Shown: positions 34,749 to 44,497, counted from the stretch's first letter. The stretch is 64,000 bases of DNA from Pseudovibrio ascidiaceicola (GCF_900114245.1 NZ_FOSK01000019.1:23368-87367), one strand, 5' to 3'. The notes: generated by a model not told the origin, from the sequence alone. Numbers and translations: made by a program.

Positions 34749-35621
34749 TCAAGCCGGCGCGAACATCCCCTGTAAAACGCTTCCCACACGATGAAAGTCT
34801 GGGTCCAGCTCGGTCTCCAGCGGGGCGATGACGAAATAAGCGCCTTTGCGTTGGTGAAAGCCGAAGGGGGCATAAAGGCGCTTGTTCTCAATCGCTTCTG
34901 TAACAAGAGGCCGGGGTGCGATTGTGGGGCCGAGGCTAGCTTCGGCTCCCTGAAGGACAAGGTACATCTCGTCGAAGTAGATTGTGTTGTCGGCTGGCTC
35001 CAGCGAAACGCCGCTTTCTTCCGCCCAACTTTCCCAGATGTGTGGTCTGTCTTTTGAGATCAGTCGGTTGTAGTGCGTAAGGGCGCGAGCAGGGTTATGT
35101 GTCTCTGGTGGAAGAAGCAAAGGGGAAATCACTAGACCAAACTCTTCATCAGCAAGCTTCAGAAGCGTATTGGGTACATCGGGTATTTCCTCAATGCGTA
35201 GGCTAAGGGAATAAGAGGCATCGACGGTGCCGCGATGAGTGTCATCTGCCACGAACTGCAACGGACGGTCGCCAATGGCTTCTTGAATGAGATGGGCATT
35301 CGGGATGATCACGCGCAGCAAACTGGTAGAGGGGGCCGCCAGTACGAAAGGTTTGCTTGCCAGATCATGAAAAAAACTCTGCTCGGCCTGCCTCAGCAAA
35401 GCAAAGGCGCTCCGTGTTTCCTGAAACAACTTTTCTCCGGCTGGCGTTGATAGGTTGCGGCGTGAAACGCGGGTGAACAACTTCGTTCCCAACTCGGCTT
35501 CCAGTGCTTTGATGTGTTTGCTGACAGCACCTTCCGTCACGCACAGTTCGTCCGCCGCTGCTGCTATGTTTCCGCATCTCACTGTCGTCTCAAAAGCTCT
35601 GAGAGAGGGGAGACGGCCCAT
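34749..35621 (-). CDS. LysR family regulator, choline-sulfate type
   Basis: A 290-residue LysR regulator: N-terminal winged helix (FETTVRCGNIAAAADELCVTEG is split here, with AAADELCVTEGAVSKHIKAL as the core), followed by a periplasmic-binding-type effector domain. ATG 35621 has AGGAAAG upstream. It is convergent with betC and divergent from the nucleoside hydrolase gene, so it may control either; regulators of this type are commonly linked to choline sulfatase genes. Confidence 0.87.
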   Translation of the reverse strand: MGRLPSLRAFETTVRCGNIAAAADELCVTEGAVSKHIKALEAELGTKLFTRVSRRNLSTPAGEKLFQETRSAFALLRQAEQSFFHDLASKPFVLAAPSTSLLRVIIPNAHLIQEAIGDRPLQFVADDTHRGTVDASYSLSLRIEEIPDVPNTLLKLADEEFGLVISPLLLPPETHNPARALTHYNRLISKDRPHIWESWAEESGVSLEPADNTIYFDEMYLVLQGAEASLGPTIAPRPLVTEAIENKRLYAPFGFHQRKGAYFVIAPLETELDPDFHRVGSVLQGMFAPA

Positions 35622-35722
35622 TAGATTTACTTTCCTATCACTCAAGTCAGAATCCCAAATATTCGATTATCAAGAGGATTATAGCAGCCTAATACTCAAC
35701 TAAGAAAGTATAGGAGGCAAAT

Positions 35723-36649
35723 TTGGACAAACTTTGGATTGATACTGATACAGCATCGGATGATGCGGTTGCGCTGATGATTGTCATGTCGCTGGTGCCT
35801 GAAAGGATAGCAGGAATTAGCACGGTTGCTGGCAACGTGCCGGTGCACCTGTCCTCTCGCAATGCCTCCTATACTGCACGACTGTGTGAGTTTGAGACTG
35901 TCATTCATGAAGGCGCCGCCAGCCCGTTGTTAAGACCGCTTAAAACGGCTCAGTACATCCATGGTGAAGATGGTATGGGAGATATTGGATTGGACCTGGG
36001 AACGCCTAACTTATCTGGTGTTCCTGCAGCGGTTGCTCTGGTGGAAGCAGCTCGTATGAATAAAGGAGAGCTGGAGGTTGTCACGCTTGGCCCGCTGACC
36101 AACATTGCACTTGCTCTGAAGCTGGATCCTGATTTTGCGGGCAATATCGCCAAGTTGACCATCATGGGTGGTACTGGTGATTGCTACGGCAATGTTACGC
36201 CGGTCTCAGAATACAATATCTGGGCTGACCCGGAAGCCGCAGATATTGTGTTTCGCTCACCTATTCCTAAGGTCATGATTGGGTGGGATATCTCTCGGAA
36301 ATATGCGAGTGTTTCTGACCAAGAAGCTGAGGAGCTGCTCGCTCTTGATACTGCGAAAGCTCGGGTTGCGGTTCATTCGCAAAAGGTGCTCCGTGCATTC
36401 TGCGCCTCCACATCAGGCGTGAATGGTTTTGATCTGCCAGACCCTATCGCATTGGCCGCTGCCATCAATCCTTATGTGATCACGGAGGCAAAGCCTTATG
36501 CGGTGAGTGTGGTTTGTCAGGACGGTTCTGCCAGAGGGTTGACCATCCTAAATGACAGGCATTGCCAGGACACACCAAAAACAACGAGAGTAGCGCAAAC
36601 TGCAAACAGAACCGTGTTCTGGCAGATGCTGACGGAGGCTCTGAAATGA
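35723..36649 (+). CDS. Nucleoside hydrolase
   Basis: A 308-residue inosine-uridine-type nucleoside hydrolase with the calcium-binding DTDTASDDAVAL motif at residues 7-18 and TLGPLTNIALAL. It cleaves the N-glycosidic bond of ribonucleosides to free base and ribose. The start is TTG 35723 with TAGGAGG six bases upstream; no ATG is in place. Its stop overlaps the adenosine deaminase start (ATGA), so the two form a purine-salvage pair. Substrate preference cannot be read. Confidence 0.89.
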   Translation: MDKLWIDTDTASDDAVALMIVMSLVPERIAGISTVAGNVPVHLSSRNASYTARLCEFETVIHEGAASPLLRPLKTAQYIHGEDGMGDIGLDLGTPNLSGVPAAVALVEAARMNKGELEVVTLGPLTNIALALKLDPDFAGNIAKLTIMGGTGDCYGNVTPVSEYNIWADPEAADIVFRSPIPKVMIGWDISRKYASVSDQEAEELLALDTAKARVAVHSQKVLRAFCASTSGVNGFDLPDPIALAAAINPYVITEAKPYAVSVVCQDGSARGLTILNDRHCQDTPKTTRVAQTANRTVFWQMLTEALK

Positions 36650-37644
36650 GCAGCAACTTGCTTTCCATGCCCAAGGTGGAGCTACATACGCATATTGATT
36701 GCAGCTTGGATTTTGGGACTGCCGCTCGTTTGAAGCCTGGTATGAGTTTTGAGGATTATCAGGAAGCTTTCATTGCACCGGAAAAATGCACAGACCTCTC
36801 ACAGTTTCTTATGTGCATTGACCCCGCTTTGGTGTTGTTGCAAACAAAGCTTGCTCTGCAAATCAGTGTTGATGGAATGATCCGCCAGTTGGCTGCAGAC
36901 CACGTTGTTTATGCAGAAATCCGCTTCGCACCGCACTTGCACACCCGTATTGGCTTGAGAACGGAAGAGGTCGTGGAGACAGTTCTTGGCCAGATGTTTG
37001 AAAGTAGTGAACGTGAGGGGATCTATTGCCGCCTGATTCTTTGCACTCTACGCCACTTCAACGAAGAGCAAAGCTTTGAGGTCGCAGATCTCGTTGCACG
37101 TTATCAAACGCAAGGTGTTGTGGCGTTAGACCTGGCGGCGGATGAGGCCAACTTTCCCCTTGATGAACATACCAATGCCTTCCGCCGGGCCAACACGCTG
37201 GGGCTGAATACAATCGCGCATGCGGGCGAAGCAAGTGGGGCTGACAGCGTGCTGGAAACGTTGGACAAGCTCTCCGTTAGCCGTATCGGGCATGGGGTGC
37301 GTTCGGTTGAAGATCCTCGGGTTTTGGAACGTTTGATAAAGGATGACATCCATTTGGAGGTCTGCCCCAGCTGCAATATTCAGACGGAGATCTTCCCACG
37401 GTTGAAGGACCACAGCCTCGCGCAGTTGAAAGATGCAGGTGTTAAACTCAGCCTCAATACAGATGCCCGGGCGACCACCAATGTTTCCCTTACTCAAGAA
37501 TATGAGCGTGTGCAAAAAGCTCTCAACTGGACTGAGCAAGACCTGATCACAAGTTCTCAATTGGCCATCAAAGCCAGTTTTGCTCCAGACGACATCAAAC
37601 GGAGCGTCCAGCAAAAGCTGGAGGCTTACACGGTGAAAGCTTAA
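36646..37644 (+). CDS. add: Adenosine deaminase
   Basis: A 332-residue metal-dependent deaminase with HTHID (H14, H16), HAGE in the catalytic helix, and the late SLNTDAR metal ligand. It turns adenosine (or another aminopurine) into inosine plus ammonia. ATG 36646 with GGAGG 7 bases before it is preferred over the longer frame and overlaps the nucleoside hydrolase stop by four bases. The 3' end overlaps the convergent MFS gene by four bases. Confidence 0.88.
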   Translation: MSSNLLSMPKVELHTHIDCSLDFGTAARLKPGMSFEDYQEAFIAPEKCTDLSQFLMCIDPALVLLQTKLALQISVDGMIRQLAADHVVYAEIRFAPHLHTRIGLRTEEVVETVLGQMFESSEREGIYCRLILCTLRHFNEEQSFEVADLVARYQTQGVVALDLAADEANFPLDEHTNAFRRANTLGLNTIAHAGEASGADSVLETLDKLSVSRIGHGVRSVEDPRVLERLIKDDIHLEVCPSCNIQTEIFPRLKDHSLAQLKDAGVKLSLNTDARATTNVSLTQEYERVQKALNWTEQDLITSSQLAIKASFAPDDIKRSVQQKLEAYTVKA

Positions 37645-38831
37645 GCTTCAGCCTCGCTGAGTTCCAGCATTTGCGTAGAAGCAAGTACCGCGTGTAGTTG
37701 CAGCAAGAGAAGCCCGAAGCAACTGATGGCGAAGACGAACCAGTAGTAGTTTGCTGCGGGGAACCCCACGATGAGCAGGGAGAGCAGGAAGCCGAAGAGG
37801 GTTCGCTGGATGTAGGTCAGGGAGCTGATGACGGAGAGGTAGCTGCCAAAAATATCTTTTTCAACCATGCTCATAATGTAGGTGTTGAAGGCAACACGCT
37901 CAGCTGATCCCATTGCGCCAAGGAGTCCCGCGCAGATCACAATAGTCGGGAAGTTCGGAAACAGGCTGATCGTGAGCAGTGCAAGACTGAAAATCGCCAG
38001 GCAGGCGCGCATGATCATTATGGCTGATCCGGTGGAAACGATCCGGCTGATGAGGAAGCCGGAGAGCGCTGCGCCTAAGCCATAGGAGATGGAGAGTTTT
38101 GCAAGGGCTGAGACATCCAGTTTGAGCACACCGCTTAGATAGATGGGGTGCACAATGTTGAGCATCATGACGGCAACGAATGTAATGTTGGCGCAAACCC
38201 CAAGCAGCACCAAGTCCTTTCGTTTGAGGATACTGCGGAAAACGGCGCGCGAGACGCGTGCGCGCGCTGGCCTTGCTTGCTGCGTGTATGGAATGAAGCA
38301 CAGCAGAATTGCAGAGAGAAGCATCAGGCCGCCGTTCAGTTGCAGCAGGAACTGGAAGTCGCTGCTCTTGACGGCATAAATCATCAGCAAGCCCACGACA
38401 AAACTGGAAACCTGCATCTCCACTTGCATCCAGCCGTTTACTTTTCCGCGCTCATCTTCCGCAAAAACTTCCTGAATGAAGGCTGTCAGAGCGTTGTAAA
38501 AAAACAGAAAGAAAACCTGCGAGGCGAAGTAGAACACACTCAAACTGGCGACTTTAAGAAATGAATTGCCATAGGCGACGGATGCAATCTGTAAGACAAT
38601 CGCCATCATCACGATGCAAACCATCAGGGTTGATCGTCGTGAAAATCTGTCCACCACTCTGCCGGAGACGGGTGCCAGAAAGATCAGTAAAGCAGTGGCA
38701 TAGGTTGCTGTGAAGGCGAGAACTTTCTCACCACCAAGCGTCTCTGACAGTTCCCAGGGGACGACCGTTAGCGCGATCCCCATAGCAATGGATGCAATAA
38801 AATTCGAGAACGTTAAAACAACAAGCTTCAT
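37641..38831 (-). CDS. MFS transporter
   Basis: A 396-residue major facilitator with about 12 hydrophobic helices and the cytoplasmic loop 2-3 motif GRVVDRFSRRS. The substrate is unknown; family members of this shape are often exporters. A good GGGGGGAT ribosome site precedes ATG 38831. It is convergent with add, with a four-base overlap of the ends. Confidence 0.85.
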   Translation of the reverse strand: MKLVVLTFSNFIASIAMGIALTVVPWELSETLGGEKVLAFTATYATALLIFLAPVSGRVVDRFSRRSTLMVCIVMMAIVLQIASVAYGNSFLKVASLSVFYFASQVFFLFFYNALTAFIQEVFAEDERGKVNGWMQVEMQVSSFVVGLLMIYAVKSSDFQFLLQLNGGLMLLSAILLCFIPYTQQARPARARVSRAVFRSILKRKDLVLLGVCANITFVAVMMLNIVHPIYLSGVLKLDVSALAKLSISYGLGAALSGFLISRIVSTGSAIMIMRACLAIFSLALLTISLFPNFPTIVICAGLLGAMGSAERVAFNTYIMSMVEKDIFGSYLSVISSLTYIQRTLFGFLLSLLIVGFPAANYYWFVFAISCFGLLLLQLHAVLASTQMLELSEAEA

Positions 38832-39045
38832 CTGAATATCCCCCCGGCTTCAATGGAGCATATTTAGAAAGTAAAAACTATCTTTATTTGATAAAATGAT
38901 ATCTCACACTAAAATATGACCCGAATAATTGTTCTATATTTCTCAATAGTAAGTGAGTTTGCGGACTGTTCAGCCTCAAGAAACCTATGGAGTCTATAGG
39001 CCCCTGTCCCTTATGCTGGATGTGTTGGGTTGAGGATATATCAAA

Positions 39046-39954
39046 ATGGAACTTTGGATTCCGATCACCATTGCAGCGGCGTTTAGCCAGAACTTGCGTT
39101 CAGCGCTGCAAAAGCACCTAAAAGGTAAAATCGGAACCACCGGAGCCACGTTTATCCGCTTTGGCTTTGGTTTCCCCATCGCAGTGTTTTATCTTGCGGT
39201 GATCCTCAAGATAACTGGAGAGTCTGTTCCTGATGTGGGAACCACCTTCTACTGGGCTGCCGCGTTTGGCGGCTTAGCGCAGATTATTGCCACCTTCTTG
39301 CTCGTGCACCTGTTCTCCTATCGGAATTTTGCGGTCGGTACGGCGTATTCCAAGACAGAACCGGTTCAGGCCGCGTTGTTCGGCTTCATCTTGCTGGGAG
39401 AGCAATTAACACCGCTCGGCATGGGCGCGATTGCGTTGGGGATCATCGGTGTGTTGTTCATCAGCTTTGGCAAGCAACGTCCATCGGGTTCTATGGTGCT
39501 GTCTACGCTGGTTGGTAAGCCAGCGTTGATTGGCTTGGCGTCAGCTGCATTCTTTGGGGCATCGGCTGCGTTCTACCGCACAGCTTCACTCTCCGTTGAA
39601 GCCGACTCCTTCTTGCTGCAGGCGGCATTCACGCTGGTGTGTGTGACGGCCTTTCAGACCGTTGTCATGGGCAGTTGGATGACTGTGACATGTCCTGCAG
39701 AGTTACGCGCAGCGATACGAAACTGGCGCTTGTCAGGTTTGGTCGGGCTTGCGGGCATTGCCGGGTCCATCGGCTGGTTTACGGCAATGACGTTGCAGCA
39801 AGTGGCGTATGTGCGCGCGCTGGCTCAGATTGAGCTGGTGTTTACGCTGGCCGCATCCTGGATGTTCTTCCGTGAGAAGATCACACCGATTGAGCTGGCA
39901 GGGTGCGTGCTTGTTGCCCTTGGCGGCGTCGGTATTGTTATTGCTGCCAGCTAA
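39046..39954 (+). CDS. EamA/DMT-family transporter
   Basis: A 302-residue drug/metabolite transporter of the EamA type with ten hydrophobic helices in two repeat halves (TEPVQAALFGFILLGEQLTP in the first half and FREKITPIELAG at the end of the second). The substrate is unknown. GAGGAT stands before ATG 39046. It ends six bases before the convergent dehydrogenase. Confidence 0.85.
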   Translation: MELWIPITIAAAFSQNLRSALQKHLKGKIGTTGATFIRFGFGFPIAVFYLAVILKITGESVPDVGTTFYWAAAFGGLAQIIATFLLVHLFSYRNFAVGTAYSKTEPVQAALFGFILLGEQLTPLGMGAIALGIIGVLFISFGKQRPSGSMVLSTLVGKPALIGLASAAFFGASAAFYRTASLSVEADSFLLQAAFTLVCVTAFQTVVMGSWMTVTCPAELRAAIRNWRLSGLVGLAGIAGSIGWFTAMTLQQVAYVRALAQIELVFTLAASWMFFREKITPIELAGCVLVALGGVGIVIAAS

Positions 39955-39960
39955 GGCGTT

Positions 39961-40926
39961 TTAACTGCCTTTACGGCCAACAGCGTTGGTTGGCGTGCCC
40001 TTTTGGAAGCTTTCCATATGAGAGATCAGCTGATCCCAAAGGGTCTGCATGGCTTCTTCTGAAGCCCAGGCCACATGTGGAGTTACGATCACGTTTGGCC
40101 GCTCCAGAATGCTGAGCAGGGGATTATCCTCCTGCGGTGGTTCTGTGGTGAGCACGTCAAATCCTGCTGCCGCGATTTGCTGCTTGTCGAGCGCCTGAAC
40201 CAGTGCAGCTTCATCCACCAGCCCGCCACGAGAAGTGTTAATGACGATTGGCTTTTGAGGCATTGCCTCGAACTCAGGCGTGGAGATGATACCGCGTGTT
40301 TCTGGAGTTAGCGGCGTGTGCAGGGAGATGACATCGCTGGTCGTGATCACCTCTTGCCAGGCGGTGTAGCCAACGCGGACCTCTGTCGCTCCCTTGCGCT
40401 CGGCAAATACAACGTCCATGCCCAGAGCTTCGCCAATGCGCGCGGTGCCCTTGCCCAATGTACCTGAGCCAATGATGCCCAGACGCGAGCCAGCCAAATC
40501 TTTGATTGGGTGGTTGAAGAAGCAGAATTTGCCTGACTTCTGCCATTCGCCGTTGATCACGTCTTCACGGTAACCCACCAGCGAACGACGAAGAGCGAAG
40601 ATGAGAGCGAAAGCATGTTCCGGAACGGTGTTGACCGCGTAACCGCGCACGTTAGACACCACGATGCCCAGCTCGTCACAGGTTGCGATGTCCACCTTGT
40701 CGTAGCCTGTCGCTGCAATGCAGATCAGCTTCAGGTCTGGCAGTTGCTTCAGCACATCGGTGGAAAGAGGCACCTTGTTGGTGATGCAGATCTGAACCCC
40801 GTGCAGCTTCTCCAGCACTTCCTCAGGAGAGGTGTTGTCATATTCCACCCAGTCATGCGGAAAGGTTGGTTTGGAGATGTGGACGCTTGGTCCAATGGTG
40901 CTGCGGTCCAGAAAAGCAATCTTCAT
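39961..40926 (-). CDS. D-2-hydroxyacid dehydrogenase
   Basis: A 321-residue NAD(P)-dependent dehydrogenase of the glycerate/phosphoglycerate type. Signs are the Rossmann motif GIIGSGTLGKG, the substrate and catalytic arginine region INTSRGGLVDE, the glutamate in FDVLTTEPP, and the catalytic histidine in TPHVAWAS. It oxidises or reduces a 2-hydroxyacid; glycerate/hydroxypyruvate is a fair guess. ATG 40926 follows AGGGTAACC. The HxlR gene ends four bases upstream, so both are probably one transcript. Confidence 0.88.
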   Translation of the reverse strand: MKIAFLDRSTIGPSVHISKPTFPHDWVEYDNTSPEEVLEKLHGVQICITNKVPLSTDVLKQLPDLKLICIAATGYDKVDIATCDELGIVVSNVRGYAVNTVPEHAFALIFALRRSLVGYREDVINGEWQKSGKFCFFNHPIKDLAGSRLGIIGSGTLGKGTARIGEALGMDVVFAERKGATEVRVGYTAWQEVITTSDVISLHTPLTPETRGIISTPEFEAMPQKPIVINTSRGGLVDEAALVQALDKQQIAAAGFDVLTTEPPQEDNPLLSILERPNVIVTPHVAWASEEAMQTLWDQLISHMESFQKGTPTNAVGRKGS

Positions 40927-40930
40927 ATGG

Positions 40931-41320
40931 TTACCCTGAAAATGTTGGAAGCAATGCGTCAAAGATGGAGGATGGTTCGGCGCTCTCATCATCCACGCCA
41001 TTGCGGGCCTGCCCCCAATCGCTCAAGGCATTGAGAACCGGAATAAGCGAAAGGCCGTCTTTGGTCAGCGAATATTCCACGCGCACTGGCACTTCAGCAA
41101 ACACCTCACGGCGGACGATGAAGTGCTCTTCCAGTTCTCTTAGAGAACGGGTGAGCATCCTGTCGGAGGCGCCGGGCATGAGCTTCTTCAACTCGGAAAA
41201 ACGCTTGGAACCGGTTACGAGATGGTAGAGCAGGATCGGTTTCCACTTGCCGCCGATGATTGCTACGGTGGTGGCGACTGCTTCTATTGAGCCGATATGA
41301 GCTGCACTGTCACTTGTCAT
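40931..41320 (-). CDS. HxlR family transcriptional regulator
   Basis: A 129-residue winged-helix regulator with the HxlR signature IGGKWKPILLYHLVTGSKRF and the DRMLTRSLRELEE recognition helix. It lies just upstream of the dehydrogenase on the same strand. HxlR proteins often respond to reactive electrophiles or aldehydes, and this one may control its neighbour. Confidence 0.88.
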   Translation of the reverse strand: MTSDSAAHIGSIEAVATTVAIIGGKWKPILLYHLVTGSKRFSELKKLMPGASDRMLTRSLRELEEHFIVRREVFAEVPVRVEYSLTKDGLSLIPVLNALSDWGQARNGVDDESAEPSSIFDALLPTFSG

Positions 41321-41452
41321 TTTTGCTTACACGCTTGTTCGTATCACTCGTCATGCGGGTATGGCGCACACTTACTGGTGCTATATCAGCTTTTAATCAA
41401 AATCAAACGAAGTTTCAGTGAGCTAGAGCTGAATAGACCTAGCCTAGCAGTT

Positions 41453-41468
41453 AGCCTTGCGTAAGGCT
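41453..41468. other. Small hairpin between HxlR and phosphatase genes
   Basis: AGCCTT-gcgt-AAGGCT forms a 6-base stem. The 220-base gap is otherwise without visible signals. Confidence 0.3.
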
Positions 41469-41544
41469 TGAGCCATCTCAAAACGCTCTGGACACGCCTT
41501 CAGGTTCCCGCCAATATCCATTGCTTCGTTTTATATGAATTGAG

Positions 41545-42120
41545 TTGGATGGTTCCTTGGCAAGATACCCGGAAATTTTTGTGCTTCGGCATGGTCAAAC
41601 AGAATGGAACGTAGCGGGCAGATTTCAGGGGCACCAGAATTCTCCACTTACGGAGAAGGGCAAGGAGCAAGCTCTGCTGCAAAACAAGCTGCTCTCAGGT
41701 GTTGAAGCCCTGCCAGCCACTGCGTTCGTCAGCCCGCAGCTCCGCACGGTGCATACAGCACAGCTTGCTCTGGGGCCTCAGGTTGAGCAGAAGCTGGATG
41801 ATCGACTGAAAGAAATCAACTTCGGCGCTTGGGAAGGGCTGACCAAGCAAGAAGTGAAAAATCTGGTCGGAGATGACTTCGAAAGCGGCCTCTGGCATTT
41901 TCAGAGCCCGCAGGGTGAAACCTTTGAGGCGATCTCAGGCCGCGTTCAGCACTTTCTGGAGGAGCTGACCGAGCCTGCCGTTGTTGTCACACACGGCATC
42001 ACCTCCATCATCCTGCGTGGGCTCTATATGGGGCTCAACACACTGGAACTCCTGCAACTCCCCCGCAAACAAGGCTGCATCTATCACCTTTCCAACGGGT
42101 CTGAGCAGGTGCTGGAATAA
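41545..42120 (+). CDS. Histidine phosphatase family protein
   Basis: A 191-residue phosphoglycerate-mutase-like phosphatase with the catalytic LRHGQTEWN near residue 14, the second histidine in VVVTHGITS and the FGAWEGL glutamate. It likely removes phosphate from a small molecule or sugar. The start is uncertain: TTG 41545 and TTG 41557 are possible, and no ATG in frame precedes the RHG motif. Confidence 0.83.
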   Translation: MDGSLARYPEIFVLRHGQTEWNVAGRFQGHQNSPLTEKGKEQALLQNKLLSGVEALPATAFVSPQLRTVHTAQLALGPQVEQKLDDRLKEINFGAWEGLTKQEVKNLVGDDFESGLWHFQSPQGETFEAISGRVQHFLEELTEPAVVVTHGITSIILRGLYMGLNTLELLQLPRKQGCIYHLSNGSEQVLE

Positions 42121-42131
42121 AACCCAACTTA

Positions 42132-42979
42132 TCAGAGAGCGTTATGCATAGCCGCAAAATCGAAGCTGTCGTGCTTGCTCTCCCAGTTCAGCGCTTGCTT
42201 TGCATAGCTGGGGTCGTAAACACGGTCGATTGACCCGGGCAGTGTCCAGTCTTGCGATTGGAATAGTTTTACAATCGCGGGGATCTCCGGGCGATAACGG
42301 CAGGTGCATCTATTTTTAGCTCGTCTGCGTCTTCGGGCAGGAAGGGCGTTTGGCCGGAGATGATGAAGCGGTCAAAATCGTTGCCGTCATCAGTAAGTGC
42401 AGCCACGTGCGCTGCGGCAACGTCTTGTTTGTCGATCCCGCGATGGAGACGATAGGCTGCCATAAGAGCAGGAGCCCCCGGAAAACAACGGGACATACGC
42501 AGGGCTCTCACCTTAAACTCACTGCTTGCCAGTGGAGCCAAACGGTCTTCTGCTTCAAGTTTGGTGCGGTGGTAGATCGTCCGCGGCTGGGGTGTTGTCT
42601 GCTCTGTAACCCAGGCTGCTGTGTCAGCAGGTGTACTGGCAAAACCATAAAGTGCTGTCGTGCTGGTGAAGATGAAGCGTTGAACACCCTCAGTCCGTGC
42701 CGCGCGTGCTAGGGCGACAGTGCTCTCAACGTTGATTTGATGAAACTCTTCCTCTGAGAACACATCCACATGTGGTGCATGGAGAGCGGCTGAGTGGATC
42801 ACCGCGAACGCGCCCTGACAGAGGCGCTGCATCGTCTTTGCATCTGAGATGTCAGCAATGTGTGTTGTTGTTGGTGCAGCGACACGGTCTACGCCAACAA
42901 CGCTGTAAAATGGCTTGAGAGCAGAGACGACCTCGCTGCCAATGCGACCAGAACTTCCTGTGACAATGACCTTCTGCAT
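42132..42979 (-). pseudogene. NAD-dependent epimerase/dehydratase with frameshift
   Basis: An extended-SDR protein with the Rossmann motif VTGSSGRIGSEV and the YHRTKLEAE catalytic pair, with about 230 residues in one frame ending at 42269. Translation on the minus strand then continues without a stop in another frame: PAIVKLFQSQDW, then SIDRVYDPSYAKQALNWE, ending at 42132. This is what such epimerases normally have at their C-terminus. Joining the two needs one extra base in the stretch 42280-42292. The gene is therefore broken by a single-base loss, or the sequence has a base error there. CAGGAAC precedes ATG 42979. Confidence 0.75.
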
Positions 42980-42997
42980 TTCTGGTGTTCCTGAAAG

Positions 42998-43435
42998 TTA
43001 CCGCACCATCAAATAAGCACCGGAGATCAGCAGCATGGCGGCGAGGGCGCGGCTGAGGTCTATGGAGCGGATGGGCAGGTTGAAGAGACCGAAGTGATCG
43101 ATGACCATACCAGCCATTAATTGCCCGACGATGATGAGCAGCACGGCAGAGGTTGCGCCCAACTTTGGCAGAGTCTGGGTGATGGTGAGGTAGAGGATCA
43201 GGCCAAAGACACCGCTGGCCAGCATGTACCATGGGATGGTGCGCCACTCGCTGATCTGCTCACCCTTGCGCGCAAATAATAGCGCGAGCGAAGCAATCAG
43301 GCCGCCTGCGTGGATGATGACGCTGGCAGCAGCTCCACCAACGCGCTGACCCATAATACCGCCCATAGGCGCTTGCAAGCCAACGGCGACACCGCCGAGC
43401 AGACCGATAAAGCAAATCGCGAGTAGTTCCAGCAC
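42998..43435 (-). CDS. DMT transporter, DUF606/YdcZ type
   Basis: A 145-residue protein with five hydrophobic helices and Gly-rich packing (GLLGGVAVGLQAPMGGIMG). It resembles the short DUF606 family, single-repeat members of the drug/metabolite superfamily. The substrate is unknown. GTG 43435 is the longest start. It lies 18 bases upstream of the epimerase on the same strand. Confidence 0.75.
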   Translation of the reverse strand: MLELLAICFIGLLGGVAVGLQAPMGGIMGQRVGGAAASVIIHAGGLIASLALLFARKGEQISEWRTIPWYMLASGVFGLILYLTITQTLPKLGATSAVLLIIVGQLMAGMVIDHFGLFNLPIRSIDLSRALAAMLLISGAYLMVR

Positions 43436-43529
43436 AGATAGAGGTCCGATTCTTGTAGAGATTAGAGCAGCTAATCCCCTCTGTATCGGTCTCCACCTGC
43501 TCTGCCTATGCAGAAATGCTGATCAAACC

Positions 43530-44348
43530 CTATAGGTTCGCTAAACTGCCGAAGCGGGTTGCTTGCCTGTTTTCCACTCGGCCCGGCCTTGAAGGCTTGG
43601 TCAGATACCGGATATTGGACTTCCGGCGCTCCTGAACAGCTTTTATCTTCTTGCTCAGCTGAATGTGGACGAACTCCAGCAACAAACCAAAGGCCATCGC
43701 AAAGTAGACGTAGCCCTTGTTGATGTGGATCTCGAAGCCCTCAGCCATAAGAAGACCACCGAGTAGGACAAGGAACAGCAACGCCAACGCTTTCAGGCCC
43801 GGATGCTTTGTGACAAGCCGGTTGATTGCGCCTGCCGTCAACACCATGACAACAGCAGATGCCAGAATTGCTGCAACCATGATGGGCAGATCATCCGTCA
43901 GACCAACAGCGGTGATCACCGAATCCATGGAGAACACTGCGTCCATCGCCACGATCTGCAGCAACACAACCGTCAGGCCGTTTGCCAAGTGCGGTGCATG
44001 CTGGGTTTCAGTCACCACCAACAGGTGTTTCAACTCCGTCATGCTCTTTGCCAGCAGGAATGCACCGCCGCCAATAAGGATCAGGTCTCGACCGCTGATA
44101 TCAACGGTGCTGACCTGAAACAGCGAGTAGGTGAGAGACATCACCCAGCTGATGGAGAACACAAGGCCTACACGGGCAAGCACGGCCAGACCGATACCGA
44201 GGTTTCGGGCAATAGCGCGTTGGTGTGCGGGAAGGCGTTCACACAGAACCGAGATGAAGACGACGTTATCGACGCCCAAAATCAGCTCTAGTCCGAACAA
44301 GGTCAGAAAGATTAGCCAAACCTGTGGCTCAAGGAGAAGCTCTATCAT
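43530..44348 (-). CDS. terC: TerC family integral membrane protein
   Basis: A 272-residue membrane protein with seven hydrophobic helices and the family motifs ELILGVDNVVFISVL and IVAMDAVFSMDSVITAVG, whose acidic residues may bind metal. TerC/Alx-type proteins export Mn2+ or act in tellurite resistance and metal loading of exported proteins. The C-terminal tail (QERRKSNIRYLTKPSRPGR) is basic. GGGAG stands before ATG 44348. A pseudoknot-like leader lies about 90-150 bases upstream. Confidence 0.87.
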   Translation of the reverse strand: MIELLLEPQVWLIFLTLFGLELILGVDNVVFISVLCERLPAHQRAIARNLGIGLAVLARVGLVFSISWVMSLTYSLFQVSTVDISGRDLILIGGGAFLLAKSMTELKHLLVVTETQHAPHLANGLTVVLLQIVAMDAVFSMDSVITAVGLTDDLPIMVAAILASAVVMVLTAGAINRLVTKHPGLKALALLFLVLLGGLLMAEGFEIHINKGYVYFAMAFGLLLEFVHIQLSKKIKAVQERRKSNIRYLTKPSRPGRVENRQATRFGSLANL

Positions 44349-44435
44349 TGGTAAGGCTCCCTGATCAGAACCTCACCGGTGATCGGTCGACAACCAGAAG
44401 TGTCGTCCATTGTTTTTTGTACCTCGACAAAGGAA

Positions 44436-44497
44436 GATAGCCATATTATCCGCTGGCATCTTGGGGGGCTATCACCTTGTGCTTCACGCGCCAGCGG
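44436..44497 (-). other. Candidate pseudoknot leader of terC
   Basis: Two perfect inverted repeats are interlocked: GATAGCC (44436-44442) with GGCTATC (44467-44473), and CCGCTGGC (44450-44457) with GCCAGCGG (44490-44497). The order A, B, A', B' fits an H-type pseudoknot of 7 and 8 base pairs in the terC leader RNA. No match to the known yybP-ykoY manganese riboswitch core is seen. The rest of the 357-base gap 44349-44705 is AT-rich without genes. Confidence 0.5.
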
